Below are positions 5,906 to 9,408 of a DNA stretch of 9,408 bases, in pieces. Positions within the stretch are counted from its first letter, which is position 1. The number at the start of each line of letters is the position of its first letter. Location of the stretch: positions 1 to 9,408 of the forward strand of contig JAYVKG010000131.1 of NCBI GenBank assembly GCA_043768625.1. Direction: 5' to 3'. Under the pieces are notes generated by a model. It was given only the letters and a program-made list of their open reading frames with translations, searched no databases and had not been told where the DNA came from. The stretch is from UKL13-2 sp043768625. Its GTDB lineage: Bacteria > Pseudomonadota > Gammaproteobacteria > Burkholderiales > Usitatibacteraceae. A program made the position numbers and the translations under genes.

Positions 5906-8098
5906 ATGAACAATTCCACCGATGCGCCGGACAATCAAGCCATAGCCAAGCTGTCAAAGCCGCAACGTGCTCCCGTGGCGCAAATTGCCGAGTACCAGCT
6001 GCCGCACACCATCGGCGCGCATCTTCCCACCCCCGGCAAAGCAGCGGGATGGCCGATGACCAATATCGGCCAGTGGCGAATCGATGTTAACGATAGCGTA
6101 TTTGCATGGCACCGCGATCTGCGCGAGTGGCGGCATGAGCATCGTATCCGCATGGGATACAGCGATGCGCAATACCTGCGTCCGGAATTGCAGTGGTCGC
6201 AAAGCAACTTCGTGCACGCGCAAATGATGGTGGAAGATCGCTATTTCTACGATGCAGCATCCGGAAAATACACGGTCGACAAATACCTGGACGATCTCGA
6301 GGCACGCTACGGCGGCATCGATAGCGTATTGATATGGTACGTCTATACCAACATCGGCATTGACGACCGCAACCAAACCGCACTTGCCAGCGATTTACCA
6401 GGCGGGCTGGACGGGTTGAAGCAGGTGGTCGCGGATTTTCATCGGCGCAAGGTAAAGGTATTTTTGCCGACCATGGCGTGGGACAACGGTACTCGATCCA
6501 CCGGAATGTTTGATTGGGATGCGGTGGTTCAACTGGCCGCAGCGGTCGGGGCCGACGGCGTTAACGGCGACACTTACAACGGTGTGCCGCGATCATTCCT
6601 CGAAGCCTCGGAAGCCATCGGCCACCCGTTGGTGTTTCAGCCGGAATCCACTCCCTACGCGGATGAGGCGTTGATGTGGAATAACCAGAGCTGGGGCAAA
6701 GCATCGACGGACATCATTCCGGCAGTAAGCAAGCTGAAATGGCTGGAATCGCGCCATTTGATCAACATCGAAAACCGCTGGGCGCGGGATCGTACTGATG
6801 ATTTGCATTATATGTTTTTCAATGGGATTGGCTATGTGAGCTGGGAGAATATATGGGGAGTGTGGAACCAGTTCACGACGCGCGACGCGGAGACGTTAAG
6901 ACGTCTGGCCAAGCTGTCACGCAAATTCGCTTCGCTGCTGATCAGCGCGGACTGGGAGCCTTACGCCACGGCACTTCAGCAGGGCGTATTTGCCAGCCGG
7001 TTTCCCGGTGGCGATTCCACTTTATGGACCATGGTGAATCGCAACGAATATGATATGCGTGGTGAGCAGCTGGCCGTGAAGCATTGTGAGGGCCGCCTCT
7101 ATTTCGACGTGTGGAACGGGTCGCAACTGCAACCGCGCATCCACAACGGCCAGGCGATCCTGGCAATGACTCTGGAAACGCGCGGCTATGGTGCGGTGCT
7201 GGCACTGGAAAGCGGCAACCAGTCGGAGGGACTGATCGAGTTCCTGCAGCAGATGAAGCAACTCAACACGACTGCGTTGCAAAGCCTGTCGAATGTATGG
7301 GAGGCCATGCCGCAACAAATGGTGCCGATCATGCAAACTCCGCCGGTGGCCAATTTACCGGCAGGTATGGTCACCATTCCTGCCGGCGATTTTGATTTCA
7401 AGGTCAGCGGGATTGAAATAGAAGGCTATACCTGGAAGGGCTTGGACTTTCAATACCCGTGGGAAAATTCCGCACGGCGCAGCCACCTGCATCGAATGTC
7501 GATGCAGGCATTCCATATTGACCGTTATCCAGTGACGAATGCGGACTACCAGAAATTCGTCGATGCCAGTGGCTACCGGCCGAACGACAATCACCATTTT
7601 CTGCGTGACTGGAAAAAGGGTGCGCCGCTTGCAGGTTGGGAAAAAAAACCGGTGACATGGGTGTCGATCGAAGATGCGCGCGCGTACGCAACGTGGGCGG
7701 GAAAACGTTTGCCGCACGAGTGGGAATGGCAATACGCCGCCCAGGGCGGTGATGGCCGGCTGTATCCCTGGGGTAATGACTGGAATGTCGCCGCCATGCC
7801 GGAAAAAAACACGGGTCGCGAGCAGTTGCCGCCCGCCGACGTCGACGCACATCCGCAGGGCGCCAGCCCGTTTGGCGTGATGGATCTGGTCGGGAATGTC
7901 TGGCAATGGACCGATGAATTTTTCGACGAACATACACGCGCGGCCGTTTTGCGTGGCGGTAGCAGCTATCAGCCACAGACCTCGCACTGGTATTTTCCGC
8001 AGGCCTATCAGCTTGATCAGCACGGCAAGTATCTGTTGATGGCACCATGCAAGGATCGTTCGGGTGGCCTGGGCTTTCGCTGTGTCGTCGATGCGTAG
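5906..8098 (+). CDS. TIM-barrel glycosidase-like domain fused to SUMF1/FGE-like domain
   Basis: This 730-residue protein has two parts. Residues about 60-430 look like a glycoside-hydrolase TIM barrel followed by a beta domain. Strand-like segments are each followed by acidic or aromatic residues: VLIWYVYTNIGID, KVFLPTMAWDNG, GADGVNGDTYNG (Asp218, Asp222), LVFQPEST (Glu247), LINIENRW (Glu289) and YVSWENIWG (Glu314). I cannot assign a GH family or the catalytic pair. Residues about 485-730 form an FGE-sulfatase (PF03781) domain: AGMVTIPAGDF, FHIDRYPVTNADYQKF, PVTWVSIEDARAYATWAGKRLPHEWEWQYAA, YPWGN, FGVMDLVGNVWQWT, VLRGGSS and GLGFRCVVDA. The domain contains only Cys715 and Cys726; the closely spaced copper-binding pair of true FGE (Cys336/Cys341 in human, CxxxxC before the final GFRC) is missing. 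A DinB domain is also absent, so it is not EgtB-like. No signal peptide is seen, suggesting a cytoplasmic enzyme. The gene starts 13 bp after the kinase with a weak ribosome-binding site. The SUMF1 part may bind ligand or a metal. Confidence 0.88.
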   Translation: MNNSTDAPDNQAIAKLSKPQRAPVAQIAEYQLPHTIGAHLPTPGKAAGWPMTNIGQWRIDVNDSVFAWHRDLREWRHEHRIRMGYSDAQYLRPELQWSQSNFVHAQMMVEDRYFYDAASGKYTVDKYLDDLEARYGGIDSVLIWYVYTNIGIDDRNQTALASDLPGGLDGLKQVVADFHRRKVKVFLPTMAWDNGTRSTGMFDWDAVVQLAAAVGADGVNGDTYNGVPRSFLEASEAIGHPLVFQPESTPYADEALMWNNQSWGKASTDIIPAVSKLKWLESRHLINIENRWARDRTDDLHYMFFNGIGYVSWENIWGVWNQFTTRDAETLRRLAKLSRKFASLLISADWEPYATALQQGVFASRFPGGDSTLWTMVNRNEYDMRGEQLAVKHCEGRLYFDVWNGSQLQPRIHNGQAILAMTLETRGYGAVLALESGNQSEGLIEFLQQMKQLNTTALQSLSNVWEAMPQQMVPIMQTPPVANLPAGMVTIPAGDFDFKVSGIEIEGYTWKGLDFQYPWENSARRSHLHRMSMQAFHIDRYPVTNADYQKFVDASGYRPNDNHHFLRDWKKGAPLAGWEKKPVTWVSIEDARAYATWAGKRLPHEWEWQYAAQGGDGRLYPWGNDWNVAAMPEKNTGREQLPPADVDAHPQGASPFGVMDLVGNVWQWTDEFFDEHTRAAVLRGGSSYQPQTSHWYFPQAYQLDQHGKYLLMAPCKDRSGGLGFRCVVDA

Positions 8099-8132
8099 GA
8101 GGCAATACGTGATCCAGGTAATATGTACGTAG
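8097..8132 (+). promoter_or_regulatory. Perfect Shine-Dalgarno with a 7-codon mini-ORF
   Basis: AGGAGG at 8097-8102 overlaps the stop of the fusion gene. Six nucleotides later GTG 8109 opens a 7-codon frame (read as MIQVICT) closed by TAG 8130-8132. The GH127 start at 8155 is in another frame and 52 nt from this site, too far to use it. Ribosomes finishing the fusion gene could reinitiate here and couple translation to the GH127 gene. Alternatively it marks an older GH127 start lost by a frameshift. Confidence 0.4.
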
Positions 8133-8153
8133 AACGCCATTACACGGGCGTTC
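8132..8153 (+). promoter_or_regulatory. Hairpin abutting the GH127 start codon
   Basis: GAACGCC 8132-8138 and GGCGTTC 8147-8153 form a perfect 7-bp stem with an 8-nt loop. Its last base is 2 nt from the ATG at 8155, and its first base is the last base of the mini-ORF stop codon. The stem would cover the area where a ribosome must bind, and a ribosome on the mini-ORF would disrupt it. No T-tract follows, so it is not a terminator. Confidence 0.4.
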
Positions 8154-8154
8154 C

Positions 8155-9408
8155 ATGGCAAAAATCTTTGGAGAGACCCGTCAATACTGGGGTTGTGCTT
8201 TGACGATGCCGGCGAAGGTCGCCTTGACCAATCCGCCTTCAGCCACCCAGCTTGGTGGTTTGCTGGGAGCCGCTTTGGCGGCAAATCTTGACGGGCGACT
8301 CAGCCATTTCATTAAAGACGAAAGCAGTCCGGCCATCGCGCTATTCAGCCCGGTTTGCGTTCAGCACAACCATGAAGGCGATTGGTACGGCGAGCACGCC
8401 GGTAAGTGGCTGTACGCGGCTGCAAAGGCCGCACACCGTGCCGGAGATGCCCCGACCATTGCGAGTGTGCTGCGCGTTGCCGACTACCTGCTCAGTGTGC
8501 AGGGTCCGGATGGTTATCTGGGCACCTACGCCGCCGAAGACCGTTTCATGAACCAGCAGCCACCAGGCAAACGCACCTGGGACGGCGCGCCCGGCAAGCG
8601 CACCTGGGATATCTGGACCCACAGCTATCTCATTCTCGGCCTGCTGGAAGTTAACAAATATTTTCCGGCCGCAGCCTATCTTGAGTGCGCCCGACGGATC
8701 GGCGATCTCTGCGCTGCTACCTTGCGGGAGGGCAACATCAATATCACCGCGCTAGGCAATCACCACGGCATGTCTGCCACAGTGTTGCTCGATCCCGTCG
8801 TGGAACTTTACGCGGCGACAGGTGAAAAAAAATATCTCGATCTGGCCCAGCTAATCGTAACGCAAGCCGACCAACACCCCGCATTGAATTTCCTTTCGCA
8901 GGCATTGGCTGGCACCGACGTCGCCGAAATTGGCACTGGCAAAGCTTATCAAGTCATCTGGAACCTGGTGGGGCTCGCCAAGTTGCACCGGGCGACGGGC
9001 GACATAAAATTTTTAAGTGCTGTGCAGAAAGCCTGGGCCAGTATTCAGCAATATCATCTAACCTTGGGTGGCGGTCCGTGGGGTGGCGTTGGCCAGCGTT
9101 CACGCGAAATATTCAACTGCGCAGCGGTGTTCAGCCCGTATGGCTATGTCGAAACTTGCTCGACGTTTTCCTGGATCCAGCTCAACCGGGAATTGCTGGC
9201 GATCACCGGAGAGGCGAAATACGCGGACGAAATCGAACGATCAGCTTACAACGACTTGCTCGGCGCCCAAGCCCCCGACGGTAACGACTGGTGTTATTAC
9301 TCTTTTCCGAACGGTAAACGCGTACACACTACCTATTGGCGCTGTTGCAAATCAAGCGGCGCGATGGCCCTTGAGGAACTGCCGGCGCTTGCATACAGCT
9401 TGGTTACC
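8155..9408 (+). CDS. GH127 (DUF1680) beta-L-arabinofuranosidase family protein, 5' part
   Basis: The first 418 residues are visible and the frame is open at the window end; family members are usually about 600-660 residues. GH127 enzymes release L-arabinose from beta-L-arabinofuranosides, with a zinc-bound cysteine as nucleophile. The zinc site of Bifidobacterium HypBA1 (Glu338, Cys340, Cys417, Cys418) is matched by ETC at 333-335 and by the Cys-Cys pair 397-398 in YWRCCKSSG. Glu318 in SREIFN is a candidate for the acid/base corresponding to HypBA1 Glu322. Family helices of the (alpha/alpha)6 barrel are clear: GDWYGEHAGKWLYAAA, DIWTHSYLILGLLEV, GNHHGMSATVLLDPVVELY and TFSWIQLNRELLAITGEAKY. 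ATG 8155 is the first start in frame, after a TAA at 8119-8121; ATG 8206 is an alternative. There is no signal peptide, so it is probably cytoplasmic. It follows the fusion gene by 56 bp. The family also holds enzymes of unknown specificity, so the substrate is not certain. Confidence 0.93.
   Translation, partial: MAKIFGETRQYWGCALTMPAKVALTNPPSATQLGGLLGAALAANLDGRLSHFIKDESSPAIALFSPVCVQHNHEGDWYGEHAGKWLYAAAKAAHRAGDAPTIASVLRVADYLLSVQGPDGYLGTYAAEDRFMNQQPPGKRTWDGAPGKRTWDIWTHSYLILGLLEVNKYFPAAAYLECARRIGDLCAATLREGNINITALGNHHGMSATVLLDPVVELYAATGEKKYLDLAQLIVTQADQHPALNFLSQALAGTDVAEIGTGKAYQVIWNLVGLAKLHRATGDIKFLSAVQKAWASIQQYHLTLGGGPWGGVGQRSREIFNCAAVFSPYGYVETCSTFSWIQLNRELLAITGEAKYADEIERSAYNDLLGAQAPDGNDWCYYSFPNGKRVHTTYWRCCKSSGAMALEELPALAYSLVT
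8566..8610 (+). repeat. Short in-frame duplication inside the GH127 gene
   Basis: An 18-bp unit encoding Gly-Lys-Arg-Thr-Trp-Asp occurs at 8566-8583 and again at 8593-8610, separated by Gly-Ala-Pro codons (period 27 bp). The two DNA copies differ only at two third-codon positions (aaa/aag, gac/gat). It lies just before the conserved DIWTHSY helix, in a loop near the expected active-site face. It is probably a small tandem duplication that has begun to diverge. Confidence 0.6.

Noticed and set aside
7361..8098. Annotation as a functional formylglycine-generating enzyme or ergothioneine synthase EgtB
   Set aside because: The FGE cysteine pair and a DinB-type iron-binding domain are both missing, and there is no sulfatase or ergothioneine gene in the window.
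7355..8284. 309-codon open frame on the minus strand
   Set aside because: It lies antisense to the SUMF1-like domain and the start of the GH127 gene, has no recognisable protein features, and is explained by the strong coding sequence on the + strand.
1..9408. CRISPR array, insertion sequence, integrase, toxin-antitoxin or phage-defence system
   Set aside because: No regularly spaced repeats, transposase or integrase motifs, terminal inverted repeats or defence-type domains were seen on either strand.

Overview
The window reads as a piece of a Gram-negative, probably beta- or gammaproteobacterial chromosome. The evidence is a TonB-dependent outer-membrane receptor with a terminal Phe, a DUF2147 protein of the proteobacterial type, Sec signal peptides on the envelope proteins, and moderate GC content. 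I cannot name the genus. All supported genes lie on the + strand.

Layout: (1) 1-174 is the 3' end of a DUF2147 gene. (2) 175-1303 is a long, nearly gene-free stretch. It holds one small hypothetical ORF with an excellent ribosome-binding site (323-622), a series of potential hairpins ending in a textbook Rho-independent terminator (1046-1075), an AT-rich promoter-like block, and an 18-codon leader ORF with a strong Shine-Dalgarno sequence. (3) 1304-9408 is a run of five co-directional genes: a TonB-dependent receptor, a secreted beta-lactamase-fold serine hydrolase, a ribokinase-type PfkB sugar kinase, a 730-residue fusion of a TIM-barrel glycosidase-like domain with a SUMF1/FGE-like domain, and a GH127 (DUF1680) beta-L-arabinofuranosidase-family protein cut by the window end. 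The gaps are 171, 17, 13 and 56 bp, so at least the last four genes look like one operon.

Taken together, region 3 looks like a small carbohydrate-use locus. The receptor would bring an oligosaccharide or glycoconjugate across the outer membrane, and the periplasmic hydrolase could remove an ester group. The fusion protein and the GH127 enzyme, neither with a visible signal peptide, would cleave glycosidic bonds in the cytoplasm, and the kinase would phosphorylate a released sugar. No inner-membrane transporter, SusD-like protein, regulator or araBAD gene is visible. The physiological substrate is therefore open, and the pairing of a ribokinase-type kinase with a GH127 enzyme is an unusual clue.

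The most novel items are the TIM-barrel/SUMF1-like fusion, whose SUMF1 part lacks the cysteine pair that defines true formylglycine-generating enzymes; the hairpin-rich intergenic region ending in a terminator; and two very short ORFs with strong Shine-Dalgarno sequences just upstream of the receptor and GH127 genes, which themselves have weak ones.
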